Of a stretch of DNA of 64,000 nt, positions 1 to 9,171 are shown piece by piece. Where the stretch lies: positions 1 through 64,000 of the forward strand of contig JAUXAL010000004.1 of assembly GCA_030619925.1 (NCBI GenBank), given 5' to 3'. The translations under genes were made by a program, and so were the position numbers. How positions within the stretch are numbered: the first letter of the stretch is position 1; each line of letters starts with the position of its first letter. The notes under the pieces are model-generated. The model did not search any database, was not told where the DNA came from, and saw only the letters and a list, made by a program, of their open reading frames with translations. This stretch comes from Phycisphaerae bacterium (GTDB taxonomy: Bacteria; Planctomycetota; Phycisphaerae; Sedimentisphaerales; Anaerobacaceae).

Positions 1-860
1 AAGTTCTCACCAAGGTAAACTTTGTGCCCATTGACTGGGGGCGCGTAAATTCCCGGCGTCCAGCTAAGGACCACCTCCCGCGGCACATCTGTCGCCTCAT
101 CAGCAGGACTCGGATTATTACTGAGTTCCGGCACGATTGCAGGGTCGGACGAGAGAAACATATGCCCAAATCCTTGACTCTGGTCATGAGCTTCACGACC
201 AGTCCAGGTCATCTGAAGTTCTCTATCACCATTGTCGGTGTCGTCGAATACAGGGTGGAATCCGATGGTATTGCCTACTGAAAAGTCTAATGACAGCATC
301 TGTCCGTATTCGATAGAGGCCTCGCAGATGTATCCATCGGCAGTTACGGAGGAGGCTATCTGGAGGTAATCAGGCAGAGTCCCATTAGGACCATGCATGT
401 TGCACCAGTTCCATTTCTGATTATTGGCGTTAAAGCCGTACTGGTAATGTTCAGCATGTCCTGAAACTGCGTTTAGCGTAGAGAAAAATACTTCTATAGC
501 GTCCGCATTCCAGATACTGCCGCCGGTTTTATTCATGGATAACTTATCGTCTTTCATCACCACTGCGATGTAGATGTTCTCGTCATCCCATAGCAGATAG
601 AACTCTCCGCTACTGTCCTCAGGGCTGTCCCAACTGGCCTGTCCAGAAAACAATTGCTCTTGCGTATCAAGAACTGCTGGGGTCATAGCTCCAAGATTCC
701 AGTCGCTTAGATCTCCGTCAATTGCATCAGGAGTACCCCTGAGACAGTCTATCACCAGCGGTTCTCCAGTCGTTGGGTGTACTGCAGGTGGGGCCGCAAT
801 CGCCAAACTCAAGCTGAGCAAAGTGAAAATTCCCACCAAAAGGCATTTTTTAGCTAACAT
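1..860 (-). CDS. Secreted CBM9-like carbohydrate-binding protein, C-terminus cut off by window edge
   Basis: The reverse-strand frame is open from an ATG at 860 to the window edge, 286 codons, so the C-terminus is missing. The start is fixed by a strong ribosome binding site (GAAAGGAGGAATAA) just upstream. Residues 1-22 are a signal peptide (hydrophobic run, then AIAAPP). Residues about 30-235 look like a CBM9-type sugar-binding domain: they begin IDGDLSDW, continue with FYLLWDDENIYIAVVMKDD and contain the segment WNADAIEVFFST. From about residue 240 a fibronectin-III-like linker begins (PSPADEATDVPREVVLSW) that is almost identical to one in the divergent protein at 2286. Family knowledge: such proteins in Phycisphaerae are exported and bind polysaccharide. 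No catalytic domain is visible in the part present. Confidence 0.85.
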   Translation of the reverse strand, partial: MLAKKCLLVGIFTLLSLSLAIAAPPAVHPTTGEPLVIDCLRGTPDAIDGDLSDWNLGAMTPAVLDTQEQLFSGQASWDSPEDSSGEFYLLWDDENIYIAVVMKDDKLSMNKTGGSIWNADAIEVFFSTLNAVSGHAEHYQYGFNANNQKWNWCNMHGPNGTLPDYLQIASSVTADGYICEASIEYGQMLSLDFSVGNTIGFHPVFDDTDNGDRELQMTWTGREAHDQSQGFGHMFLSSDPAIVPELSNNPSPADEATDVPREVVLSWTPGIYAPPVNGHKVYLGEN

Positions 861-1024
861 TTTATTCCTCCTTTCAAAAAAGAGAGTAAGAATGATTTAC
901 GTCCTGGCTACGCACCAAGACAGAAGGCAGAATACAGAAAACAGATCGTGGAATCCGGAACAATTTTCAATCCTCACTTCTGAATTCCCGTTTTGTGCCT
1001 GCCCAGGACAATTGTTACGGTACT

Positions 1025-1129
1025 TTACTTTACCTCCTTCCTTTTACAAGCCCGATATAAGTGGTTAATTGAAATGCAAGAATCTTCATTTTGCAGCACA
1101 AAGCCCCTATGCAACTCTGTGCCTTGCAT
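1025..1129 (-). CDS. Small ORF (34 aa), possible leader of the CBM9-like gene
   Basis: A 34-codon reading frame opens with ATG after a near-perfect ribosome binding site (AGAGGAGGAG, 5 bases before the ATG) and lies about 165 bp upstream of the CBM9-like gene on the same strand. The peptide (begins MQGTELHRGF) matches no family I know and has no membrane segment. It may be a translated leader or the decayed start of a lost gene. The remaining sequence between the two large divergent genes holds only repeats and promoter-like sites. Confidence 0.25.
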   Translation of the reverse strand: MQGTELHRGFVLQNEDSCISINHLYRACKRKEVK

Positions 1130-1414
1130 AGTAACTCCTCCTCTATCAAAAAGACTACAAAGAATCCACAGGTCAGAGAGCCAAACATACGAACTTAATC
1201 TATTCTACTTATACCACATTAGCCACTTCGCTTCAAGGTCAAATTTCCAATTCCCGCCAAATAATTTCGTCGCTCGTCCTTCGTAGAAGCTCCACTTCGG
1301 AGGATGGATATCTCGTATTTCGCTTCAAGATGTTTTCCGCATAGCGATGGTGAAAATAATTGAAAAGATGGCAAAAGTCAAAGAAAAAAAACGTGAAGTC
1401 AATTTTGAGTTTTT

Positions 1415-1514
1415 GTCATTTAAATTTGTTTCGGATTTCGGAATTCGATACTTGTCTGACGACAGTCAAGATTCGAATTTATACGCAATACGATATACGC
1501 ACGACGCAATACTA
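1415..1514. repeat. Dispersed AT-rich intergenic repeat
   Basis: The 36 bases at 1415-1450 (core TTTGTTTCGGATTTCG) recur with few changes at 25264-25299. The following words (TACGCAATACGATATACG) belong to a family of short words also seen near 11570, 25310, 39105, 54990 and inside lpxK at 59255-59330. No coding pattern is visible here. Confidence 0.6.
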
Positions 1515-1664
1515 CAAATTGTATTCCTTGATTTTTCGGTAGAGTGTTCTTTCGCCGATGCCTAAGGGTTTTAGCGGCTTTTTCCTCGTAATGTTCGTAT
1601 CTTTGTCTGTTGTAGGCGTCAACCTCTCCTTCAATTTTCCGCAGGTCTTGTCCAGAGATTTCCC

Positions 1665-1694
1665 TTGACAGAGAGGTGGCTAATCTGGTATAAG
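1665..1694 (+). promoter_or_regulatory. Sigma-70-like promoter
   Basis: TTGACA at 1665-1670 and TATAAG at 1689-1694 are separated by 18 bases. It points toward the large secreted protein at 2286, about 590 bp downstream, with no gene in between. Confidence 0.35.
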
Positions 1695-2020
1695 TAAATT
1701 TGGTGAAGTTTGTGCCCGCGCAGAGCCGAAGGGGCAGTCGAAGGATTACACGGATTAGCACGGATTCTCAACAAAGAAGGCTGGCAGACCCGCAAAGCAA
1801 CAGAGTGGCGAGGTTCACACGTCAGTGCCATTTTGAAACGATTGAGTTCACGGACTACCTAATGCAGAACTGTAGAACGCTAAAACCCCTCTGAGCGCAG
1901 GTTTACAGAAAATCCTGAGCCGGTCTAACCGCTTTTTTGTCCAGAACTTCCCGAAAATCCGTTTTGGGTCCAAGGTGGGGGTGGCTGCCGGTTGTCGGGT
2001 AAGTTTTGCATAAATTTTCC

Positions 2021-2049
2021 TTGCAACAAAGTTGCTAAGTTGGTATAAA
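2021..2049 (+). promoter_or_regulatory. Sigma-70-like promoter upstream of the modular secreted protein
   Basis: TTGCAA at 2021-2026 and TATAAA at 2044-2049 are separated by 17 bases. A transcript from here would carry the small ORF at 2178 and then the large gene at 2286. Confidence 0.4.
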
Positions 2050-2177
2050 ATAGTATTGGAGAAATGTAAGGATTTTCGTCTTCTGACTCTGCGGAATTAT
2101 AGTCTTCCCGTGGAGGAGTTAAGAGTTGTACATTTCAGTTAACCGCTCATATTGAGCTTTTTTGAAGGAGGATAGCT

Positions 2178-2264
2178 ATGTGTAAAAAACTAATTCCTTT
2201 CTATATGACTTGTCCACGCAACATCCATGATGATGGGTCAATGAAATTCAATTACAAATATTAG
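2178..2264 (+). CDS. Small ORF (28 aa) ahead of the modular secreted protein
   Basis: ATG at 2178 follows an excellent ribosome binding site (GAAGGAGGATAGCT). The 28-residue product starts MCKKLIPF and stops 21 bp before the large gene's ATG. In my recollection MCKKLI/MCRKLI is a common beginning of signal peptides of LamG-type proteins in this group, so this may be the truncated 5' end of a lost secreted-protein gene, or a translated leader. Both options are inference. Confidence 0.3.
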   Translation: MCKKLIPFYMTCPRNIHDDGSMKFNYKY

Positions 2265-2285
2265 CAAATAAAAGGAGAAAACAAA

Positions 2286-5200
2286 ATGTTTCACCAATCA
2301 TCTAAACAAATTTTACTCGGTATTTTCGTCGCATTGTTGTTAATAACAATGCCAGTTTATGCTGTAGAAAACTTCAAGATATCCAACTACGCAGGTGCAC
2401 ACCAGATCTGGTTTGAAGTCGAGGATTTCGATGAACGCGATCCTGATGACGACAGTAGTTTCGCCTTGAGTGATGAACCAGGCGCCTTTGGCCGGTCCAT
2501 TAGCAGTGTTAGTGGTAGCGACGGCGCCAGTATGATTCGCTATACTTTTGACATCAGTAAAGCCGGCGGCAAGGGCGGTACCTGGTATTTCTGGGGCCGG
2601 GTGATCAACCCCAACAATAATTCCGATTTCATGCTGGTGGACGGACACCCGGGCGACCAGGTCCCATTTACGCTGCCGGTGAGCGGCTTAGTCAACGATC
2701 AGCGGGTGTTCGAGCAATCGGACCAGGGACCTGACTGGTTTTGGGCCCCCACTGCAGGCAGTGCAGGCGAAGAGGCACATACCAAAACGCTTAAGGACAG
2801 TGAAAACACGATGTATATCCTCAACCGGGAGTCCGGAGCGACCTGGGATGTCTTCATGTGGACGGATAGCCCTGACTATGTGCCCACCGATGCGGATTAT
2901 CAAAATGCCGCGATATTTGTTGGTGGCTCAGCTTCTGATCCAAGTCCGGCTGATGGAGCAATTGATGTGCCGCGAGAGGTGGTCCTTAGCTGGACGCCGG
3001 GAGATTTCGCGCCGCCAGTCAACGGGCACAAAGTTTACTTTAGTGCGAGCTTCAACGATGTCAACGACCGCGTTGGCGCTATCACCCAGAGTGCCGCGAG
3101 CTATGCTGTACCCCAACGCCTTAATTTGGACACGACTTACTACTGGCGTGTCGATGAGGTCAATGGGCCGCCGGACTATACGGTATATGAAGGTAGCCTC
3201 TGGAGTTTCACGACAGAGCTACTTGCCTATCCCATCGAGAATATAATCGCCACAGCTTCCAGCAGCTCTGCAGGTAAGGGCCCTGAAAATACCATCAACG
3301 GCTCGGGGCTGGATGACAGTGGCCTACTGCACGATAAAGTAGGTGACGATACTATGTGGCTGAGTGAGACTGCAGGGCCACAGCCGACCTGGATCGAATT
3401 TGAGCTCGACGGGGTTTACAAACTTTATGAGATGTGGGTGTGGAACTCCAATGAGAGTATGGAGCCGGTCATTGGTTTCGGGTTCAAAGATGTTACCATC
3501 GAGTATTCGACCAATGGCGTTGACTATATGACGCTGGGAACTACTCATGAGTTTGCCCGGGCTCCTGGTGCGGCCGGCTATGTACATAATACTACCATTG
3601 ATATGCCTGGCATAGGAGCAAAGTATGTCAGGCTCACGGCTAACAACAACTGGGGAGGTATCCTGCCCCAATTCGGTCTCAGTGAGGTTCGCTTCTTCTA
3701 CATACCTGTCCTCGCAAGAGAGCCCAACCCGGAATCGGGGGCAAGAGGTGTCTCTATCGGCACAATAGATGCGCCGGCTGATGTGACCCTTAGCTTTAGA
3801 CCTGGAAGAGAGGCAGCCAAGCACGACGTGTACTTCGGCTCTGACTGGCAAGGTGTGATAGACGGTACTGCCGCCGTTACTACCGTGACCGAGGCCAGCC
3901 ATGGGCCCTTATCGCTCGATTTAGCCCAGACTTACTACTGGCGGGTCGATGAGGTCAATGAGGCCGAGACCCCCGCAATGTGGCAAGGCGACGTCTGGGA
4001 CTTTACAACACAAGAATATTTTGTTATGGACGATTTTGAGAGCTACAATGACCTTGACCCCGCTGACCCCGAGAGCAACAGGATATTTATGACATGGCTG
4101 GACGGATACGACATCCCGACAAATGGTTCTCTCGTCGGTTATGATGTTCCTCCTTTTACTGAGCAAAGTATCGTTTACGGTGATAAGCAGTCAATGCCGT
4201 TCTTCTACGACAACTCCGGCACGGCACAGTATTCAGAGACGACCTTGACGTTGACTCCACAACAGGATTGGACTATAAAAGGCATTGAAGCATTGGTGCT
4301 GTGGTTCAAGGGCAACGCCCCAGGGTTTGTAGAGGAACCAGCAGGCACCTACACGATGACCGCCGCGGGCGTAGATATCTGGGGTACCTCCGACGAGTTC
4401 CGCTACGTCTGGAAGCAGCTGTCCGGCGATGGCGAGATCACAGCAACGGTCGAGAGCGTCAAATGGGTCACCGGCTCCAATGACTGGACCAAGGCTGGCG
4501 TGATGATCCGTGGGACGCTGGATGCCGGCTCAGCCAATGCGTTTGTAGCCCTCACTAGTGGCTCTGGCGATGGCGCAACTTTCCAGTGGCGTCCTACTGC
4601 AGGTAGCAGCTCCAGTTCAGATCAAACACTGGTGGGCATATCACCGCCTGCTTCTATCAGGCTGGTGCGTCAAGGTAACACGTTCACCGGCTATGTCTTC
4701 CAGAACGGCCAGTGGCAGCAGGAAGGTCAGTCGGCTACGGTTGCGATGGTGGATCCTGTGTATATAGGCCTGGCGCTGACGTCGCATAGCTCCGGGATAA
4801 CGACCGAGGCCGTATTCTCCGACGTCCAGACCACCGGTGCGGTCACTGGAGTGTTCACGGAGCAGGCCATCGGCGTTGATATGCCTTCTAATGATGCTGA
4901 GTCGATGTATGTGGCTGTAGCCAGCAGCGGCGGTACTCCTGCGGTGGTACGCTACGATGACCCCGGTGCAACGCAGATAGGTGACTGGACGGAGTGGTCT
5001 ATCGACCTCAAGCAGTTGAGTGATGCCGGCGTGAACCTGACCAATGTCGACTCGATTTCTCTCGGCGTCGGCGACAAGGCTAATCCGCAGCCCGGCGGTG
5101 CAGGTCTGGTATTCGTTGACGATATCAGGTTGTATCCGCATCGAGAACCTCCTGATGAAATATCGCTTGAAGCAGAAGCTGCCGACAGCATTACAGCACC

Positions 5201-5624
5201 CATGAAGATTTATGATGATCCCGGGGCATCGGGCGGACAGTACATCGGCACAGACGACGGCATCGGCGACGAGAACAGCAATCCGCCTCCTGACGGTATC
5301 GCGACGTACAGCTTCACGGTTAAGGGCGGAACCTATAAGATCCTGCTGAGTGTGATCATCACTGGAGGCAGCAACTCGTTCTGGGTCCGGATCCCGGGTG
5401 CTATCAGTTACGATCCGGGAACCGATCCTCTTAATCCCGGCTGGATTAGGTTTAATGACATAGATGACGGCGACACATGGCACTGGGACGAGGTTCACAG
5501 CGACGATCACGACGAACAGGTTGTGCTTATCAAGTTGCCGCCCGGACCGCACACACTGGAGATCGCTCGTCGTGAAGATGGTGCGCTTCTTGATGCTATC
5601 TTGATTACGGATGCTGTTGACTAA
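2286..5624 (+). CDS. Large secreted multi-domain protein with discoidin and carbohydrate-binding modules
   Basis: 1112 residues, with a good ribosome binding site (AAAGGAG) 8 bases before the ATG. Order of parts: signal peptide 1-26; an N-terminal beta-rich domain 30-205; fibronectin-III-like linker 1 (215-310, ending TTYYWRVDEVNG...WSFTTE); an F5/8 type C (discoidin) domain 313-472; linker 2 (473-575, again YYWRVDEVNE); a domain beginning MDDFESYNDLDP at 580; a DUF1349-like beta-sandwich about 685-855; a further beta-rich stretch; and a CBM6-like C-terminal domain from about 957 (LEAEAADSI). No glycosidase active site, anchor or sorting signal is recognisable. The protein probably works outside the cytoplasm, binding glycans. 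It is divergent from, and shares the linker module with, the gene at 1-860. Confidence 0.85.
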   Translation: MFHQSSKQILLGIFVALLLITMPVYAVENFKISNYAGAHQIWFEVEDFDERDPDDDSSFALSDEPGAFGRSISSVSGSDGASMIRYTFDISKAGGKGGTWYFWGRVINPNNNSDFMLVDGHPGDQVPFTLPVSGLVNDQRVFEQSDQGPDWFWAPTAGSAGEEAHTKTLKDSENTMYILNRESGATWDVFMWTDSPDYVPTDADYQNAAIFVGGSASDPSPADGAIDVPREVVLSWTPGDFAPPVNGHKVYFSASFNDVNDRVGAITQSAASYAVPQRLNLDTTYYWRVDEVNGPPDYTVYEGSLWSFTTELLAYPIENIIATASSSSAGKGPENTINGSGLDDSGLLHDKVGDDTMWLSETAGPQPTWIEFELDGVYKLYEMWVWNSNESMEPVIGFGFKDVTIEYSTNGVDYMTLGTTHEFARAPGAAGYVHNTTIDMPGIGAKYVRLTANNNWGGILPQFGLSEVRFFYIPVLAREPNPESGARGVSIGTIDAPADVTLSFRPGREAAKHDVYFGSDWQGVIDGTAAVTTVTEASHGPLSLDLAQTYYWRVDEVNEAETPAMWQGDVWDFTTQEYFVMDDFESYNDLDPADPESNRIFMTWLDGYDIPTNGSLVGYDVPPFTEQSIVYGDKQSMPFFYDNSGTAQYSETTLTLTPQQDWTIKGIEALVLWFKGNAPGFVEEPAGTYTMTAAGVDIWGTSDEFRYVWKQLSGDGEITATVESVKWVTGSNDWTKAGVMIRGTLDAGSANAFVALTSGSGDGATFQWRPTAGSSSSSDQTLVGISPPASIRLVRQGNTFTGYVFQNGQWQQEGQSATVAMVDPVYIGLALTSHSSGITTEAVFSDVQTTGAVTGVFTEQAIGVDMPSNDAESMYVAVASSGGTPAVVRYDDPGATQIGDWTEWSIDLKQLSDAGVNLTNVDSISLGVGDKANPQPGGAGLVFVDDIRLYPHREPPDEISLEAEAADSITAPMKIYDDPGASGGQYIGTDDGIGDENSNPPPDGIATYSFTVKGGTYKILLSVIITGGSNSFWVRIPGAISYDPGTDPLNPGWIRFNDIDDGDTWHWDEVHSDDHDEQVVLIKLPPGPHTLEIARREDGALLDAILITDAVD

Positions 5625-6295
5625 ACGACGCTGATGGTTCAGCGGCTTGCTTCCGATACATCGGGACTCTGGCCGCCCCGTTGCTTCGTTTTGCCAAGCA
5701 AAACTACGGGGTAATCGGCATTGATACGAGGTTAAGTTGGTTAGCTGATTGTTTATTAGTCCTCCGGGGCCTATGCTGATTGGGATCCCATTTTGCGAGT
5801 TATTGCAAAATGGGGTCCCATTGTTTCGGTATGGGCCCCTTTTAATTGATTATTGGCTCCTTCGCTTTGCTCGAGGACAAGTATTGATTATTTCGAGGTT
5901 GTCGCGTTCCGCCCGGAACGAACTTTCAGCGATGTGCTGCTCACAATGAGAATATTGCACGCCGATGACTAATGGTTTTAGCGGCGCCATTCGGCCTTGC
6001 GGACCATTAACGGCGGCATGTGTTGAGGTTTGACCCTTCGGCTGCCTGGGTTCACGCAGCTTTTGTTGCTCGGATACCAGTGAATAGTGAAGAGCTTAGG
6101 CTTCAAGGACAATCTGTTTCTTTTCAATTTCCTAAACATCATCAACCATTTTCCGTGAGCAAAACGATAGAATCCGCACCCTCCTCCTATCGACCAATTT
6201 AGGTAGCGACTTTCGAGATTTGTCCAAAATAAGACTCAAGAGATAGTGTAGGCCCCGGACTCCAGGGCATACGGGCAATAATATGAGTAGGTGAT
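5625..6295. other. Gap with several inverted repeats, no gene
   Basis: No convincing gene lies between the secreted protein and hisF (convergent). The gap contains a 16-bp stem hairpin at 5781-5820, a compact palindrome at 5905-5920 (CGTTCCG CC CGGAACG) and the pair TAATGG/CCATTA around 5970-6010. These fit decayed repeats or a bidirectional termination zone. Confidence 0.5.
5781..5820. repeat. Long perfect hairpin, possible terminator
   Basis: The arms TGGGATCCCATTTTGC and GCAAAATGGGGTCCCA form a 16-bp stem with a single G-U pair around an 8-base loop (GAGTTATT). No clean T-run follows, so a classical intrinsic terminator is doubtful. Confidence 0.5.
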
Positions 6296-7060
6296 TTAGA
6301 GGTTTACCGGTATTTCGCGTTCAGCTAAGTACTCTTTCATTTGCCTTATAGTGAACTTGCCGAAGTGAGCTATTGAGGCCACAAGAACGGCGTCTGCGTG
6401 CCCCTCAACAACGGCCTCGTACAAGTGTTGGAGGGTTCCGGCTCCGCCGGATGCGATTATGGGCAGTTTCACCGCGTCAGCGATTGCTCTGGTCATCGGG
6501 ATGTCGTATCCGGCTTGAGTGCCGTCAGCGTCCATACTTGTTGGCAGGATTGCGCCGGCGCCCAGACTCTCAACCTTTTTGGCCCACTCGACGGCGTCAG
6601 CCCCGGTGCCGATGGTGCCGCCGGTAACTATGACCTCAAAGCCGGATGGCAATTGCGAATTGGTGGAGGTATCTATTGCCACAGTAATTTTCTCACTGCC
6701 GAATTCATTTGCCGCCTCTTTAACAAAATCCGGATTACGCACGGCAGCGGTATTGATAGATACTTTCGATGCGCCGAGGTCGAGCAATTCCTCAATCGCC
6801 TGACAGCTGCCGATTCCACCGCCGACGGTTAACGGCACTGAAATTCTTTCGACGGTTTTCTTTACCGCGTCAAGGAGCGTCTTTCTCTTCTCAAGGGTCG
6901 CTGTAATGTCCAGAAACACCAATTCGTCTGCCCCTGCCTGGCTGTAAACAGCGGCATTCTCTGCAGGGTCGCCCACATCTTTCAATTTAACAAAGTTGAT
7001 ACCTTTAACCAATCGGCCGTCTTTTACGTCCAGGCACGGTATGATTTTTCTGTAATCCAT
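6296..7060 (-). CDS. hisF: Imidazole glycerol phosphate synthase cyclase subunit HisF
   Basis: 254 residues, full length for HisF, a (beta/alpha)8 barrel. With HisH it turns PRFAR plus ammonia from glutamine into imidazole glycerol phosphate and AICAR (histidine synthesis, cytoplasm). The catalytic aspartates are present: D11 in PCLDVKD and D130 in VAIDT. Phosphate-binding motifs TVGGGIGS and IASGGAGT are intact. Differences from common HisF: MDADGT follows ILPTS rather than ILLTS, and the loop after D130 reads TSTNSQLPSGF where many relatives have a short basic loop. The ribosome binding site (AGAAAGGAAC) supports the start. No other his gene is adjacent. Confidence 0.95.
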   Translation of the reverse strand: MDYRKIIPCLDVKDGRLVKGINFVKLKDVGDPAENAAVYSQAGADELVFLDITATLEKRKTLLDAVKKTVERISVPLTVGGGIGSCQAIEELLDLGASKVSINTAAVRNPDFVKEAANEFGSEKITVAIDTSTNSQLPSGFEVIVTGGTIGTGADAVEWAKKVESLGAGAILPTSMDADGTQAGYDIPMTRAIADAVKLPIIASGGAGTLQHLYEAVVEGHADAVLVASIAHFGKFTIRQMKEYLAEREIPVNL

Positions 7061-7283
7061 ACGTTGTTCCTTTCTAATCGGTTAGTATTCACCAGGCCCT
7101 CCGTTTCACGCCTGCCGCAGAAGTATACCAAACCAAGGCATACCGGTCGAGAAAATATTTTCAAAACAGCAAACTGCTGCGTCCGTTGCTCCAATACCTC
7201 GATTCGGTATCCGAACCAGGAAAGGTGAGTCAACTACCTTATGGGAAACTGGCCGGAGGCCGCTTTTCGTTTCTATACCTTGT

Positions 7284-7859
7284 TTATCTGATTTGGCTCC
7301 AGTTGGCTGGCTGTCGGTCGAGTTCGAGGATTTCGATGCGGTTAATGAGCCAGGTTTTGTCGGGTTGTTCCTGGAAGCTGAACCGGACTTTTACCATCAG
7401 CCAGGCTTTGTAGTTCACAGAGACGTAACTATCTTTTTCGAAGATGATGGTGGCAAACAGAGTCGCCGTGGCGTTCGGCGGTGATAATTGCACGAGGCAG
7501 GCCCTTTTTTTGTTTTTCTCAACCAGAGGCTGTGACAACCGGGTCCGGCAGTGACGCATCAAGTCTCTTTTGGTATTATGATATGAGTCGCGGTAGTCCT
7601 CGGCAATAATAGCCTCGATTGCATTACAATCCTCCTCTTCGACGGCTTTTATGCAAGTGTTGATTACCGCGTTGATTTTCTCCAGGTCTGTCCGGACGGC
7701 CAAATCCATGCCGAAAGCGGCTGCTACGACAAGGGCCGGCACCAGCAATTGCCACCAGCGGCGTTTTTCCGGGAGAACACTGCGGAACGTCAGCATTCCG
7801 AACAAAACGAGGACCGCTGCACCGACCAGCGTATAGGGCTGCTCAAAAAAATCGAACAT
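7284..7859 (-). CDS. Small membrane protein with NTF2/SnoaL-like domain
   Basis: 191 residues. Two hydrophobic helices lie at about 9-26 and 36-54 (WWQLLVPALVVAAAFGM), followed by a region that looks like an NTF2/SnoaL-type fold: INAVINTCIKAVEEEDCNAIEAIIAEDY, then alternating strands, then WLINRIEILELDR. Such domains form a conical pocket, but the ligand is unknown. The soluble domain presumably sits on one face of the inner membrane. It lies between hisF and the pseudopilins on the same strand. The ribosome binding site is weak. No specific name is possible. Confidence 0.65.
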   Translation of the reverse strand: MFDFFEQPYTLVGAAVLVLFGMLTFRSVLPEKRRWWQLLVPALVVAAAFGMDLAVRTDLEKINAVINTCIKAVEEEDCNAIEAIIAEDYRDSYHNTKRDLMRHCRTRLSQPLVEKNKKRACLVQLSPPNATATLFATIIFEKDSYVSVNYKAWLMVKVRFSFQEQPDKTWLINRIEILELDRQPANWSQIR

Positions 7860-8050
7860 CTACTTATACCCTTATTCCTTTTGAGGCTTTTTACGTGTTT
7901 GAGATATTCATCAACAGCTGGTTCTGAATCTCGGCAGGGCAGCTTACGTTGCTTTCATAGCATCGAACAATTCAGCGACGCTCGAACAAGCACAACACCG
8001 TCCTGCTTTTTCTCCAAGACCCAGCCCGCCAGACGTAAGGTGGGCCAGCC

Positions 8051-8839
8051 CTACTGAAACCCCCTATGCGCATAGCCCTTCACCATAAATTCGAAGTCTT
8101 TGAGTTCGAGCTCATCACCGGAGCTTGGGTCTCTATTGAAGCTGAAACTTTGAGGGTTCCATAAGGCTCGCTCGTTCCATTCGATTAAGGTCTCACTATA
8201 CCATCTGTGTATTTCTACGTGGCCGTCAGCAAAGCCCAGAGTGCTGGTGTTCCTGCGGTGCCAGATTGCAAATGGGTCAACCCACCTTCTTGACTTTGGA
8301 CGCATAATCCAGGCACCCAGGTTCAGTCCTCTGGGGTCGCACTCCGCAAGAAAGACATATTTAGTGGCGGGCCCTTTAATATCGGAATATCTTATGCACA
8401 TCAGAATCTCCCCACCGCTTGTTACTCCATTCAAGCCGCCGGCAATAGAATAGGTGCGATAAGCGTACCTATGGTACGCACTTTTCTCCCTTCGGTCAGA
8501 GGGGCAGCGGTATACATCTATCTGCTTGACAAAGGGCCACAAGAGACCTCTTCTTATATAGTTCTGCTTTTGCTCGACGCTCGCATCCCCCCGGTCAGGT
8601 GGAAGGAATACCCAAGGTGATTGATTTTCGGCCTGAGGCTGGCTGCCAACCAATTTACCGTCATTAGCATCTTTGTACATGAGCCACGCCAGCGATAGGG
8701 TTCTTACATTGCTGCGACAATTAATACTACGGGCTTGCTCTCTGGCAACGCGCAGTGCAGGCATCAAAATCGCCATCAGTATGGCGATGATTGCAATTAC
8801 AACCAATAGCTCAATTAGTGTAAAGGCTTTTGTTTTCAT
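8051..8839 (-). CDS. Pseudopilin-like protein (prepilin N-terminal methylation motif)
   Basis: 262 residues. The N-terminus [19 protein letters not shown] is a type IV prepilin leader and hydrophobic helix: cleavage by prepilin peptidase would fall before F6, and the glutamate at mature position 5 is present. The rest resembles the planctomycete DUF1559/H-x9-DG group, with [11 protein letters not shown] near the end. I place the start at ATG 8839 rather than the GTG six bases upstream, because the site GAAAGAAG is correctly spaced only for the ATG. The role is uncertain: a minor pseudopilin of a type II-like secretion system, or a surface protein using that export route. A paralogue follows at 9172. 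Confidence 0.85.
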   Translation of the reverse strand: MKTKAFTLIELLVVIAIIAILMAILMPALRVAREQARSINCRSNVRTLSLAWLMYKDANDGKLVGSQPQAENQSPWVFLPPDRGDASVEQKQNYIRRGLLWPFVKQIDVYRCPSDRREKSAYHRYAYRTYSIAGGLNGVTSGGEILMCIRYSDIKGPATKYVFLAECDPRGLNLGAWIMRPKSRRWVDPFAIWHRRNTSTLGFADGHVEIHRWYSETLIEWNERALWNPQSFSFNRDPSSGDELELKDFEFMVKGYAHRGFQ

Positions 8840-8893
8840 TGCCACGCTTCTTTCCCAGCAAAAATACCTTAAGGGCCTTGGAGAAAGAGCAAC

Positions 8894-8960
8894 CTAAGTG
8901 ATGTTCCTTTCATATTTGCTGTCAAAATAGCAAGGTGCGCAGAAGCGATTTTGTGTTCTG
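8894..8960 (-). promoter_or_regulatory. Conserved leader element upstream of pseudopilin gene (copy A)
   Basis: About 67 bases, roughly 80% identical by eye to 10077-10143 in front of the second pseudopilin gene. On the coding strand both contain GACAGCAAATATGAAAGGA. Each lies 55-65 bases before its start codon and downstream of a promoter, so it is in the 5' untranslated region. Confidence 0.6.
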
Positions 8961-9011
8961 TTAGTTTTGTATCCCTGGGTTATTTTATTAATGTCGCTTT
9001 GCTGAACGCCG

Positions 9012-9040
9012 ATCATACCTTGGATCTGATTTTTTTGCAA
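9012..9040 (-). promoter_or_regulatory. Promoter of the first pseudopilin gene
   Basis: On the minus strand TTGCAA (9035-9040) and TATGAT (9012-9017) are 17 bases apart. A transcript would start near 9005, giving a leader of about 165 nt that includes the conserved element at 8894-8960. Confidence 0.5.
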
Positions 9041-9171
9041 CATTAAACTTGTTAATGTGAAGTGTTAAAATACGATTCTCCTGCAACAAAATCGGTGAAT
9101 CTTGACCTTGCCAAAGGCTGTTTTCTATCAACTTTTTGGCAGTTGCGTTCTTTTGTGCAGCGGTGATTTTC

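Noticed and set aside
1420..1761. 113-aa open frame on the minus strand
   Set aside because: Its second half is the dispersed AT-rich repeat; no start signal or family.
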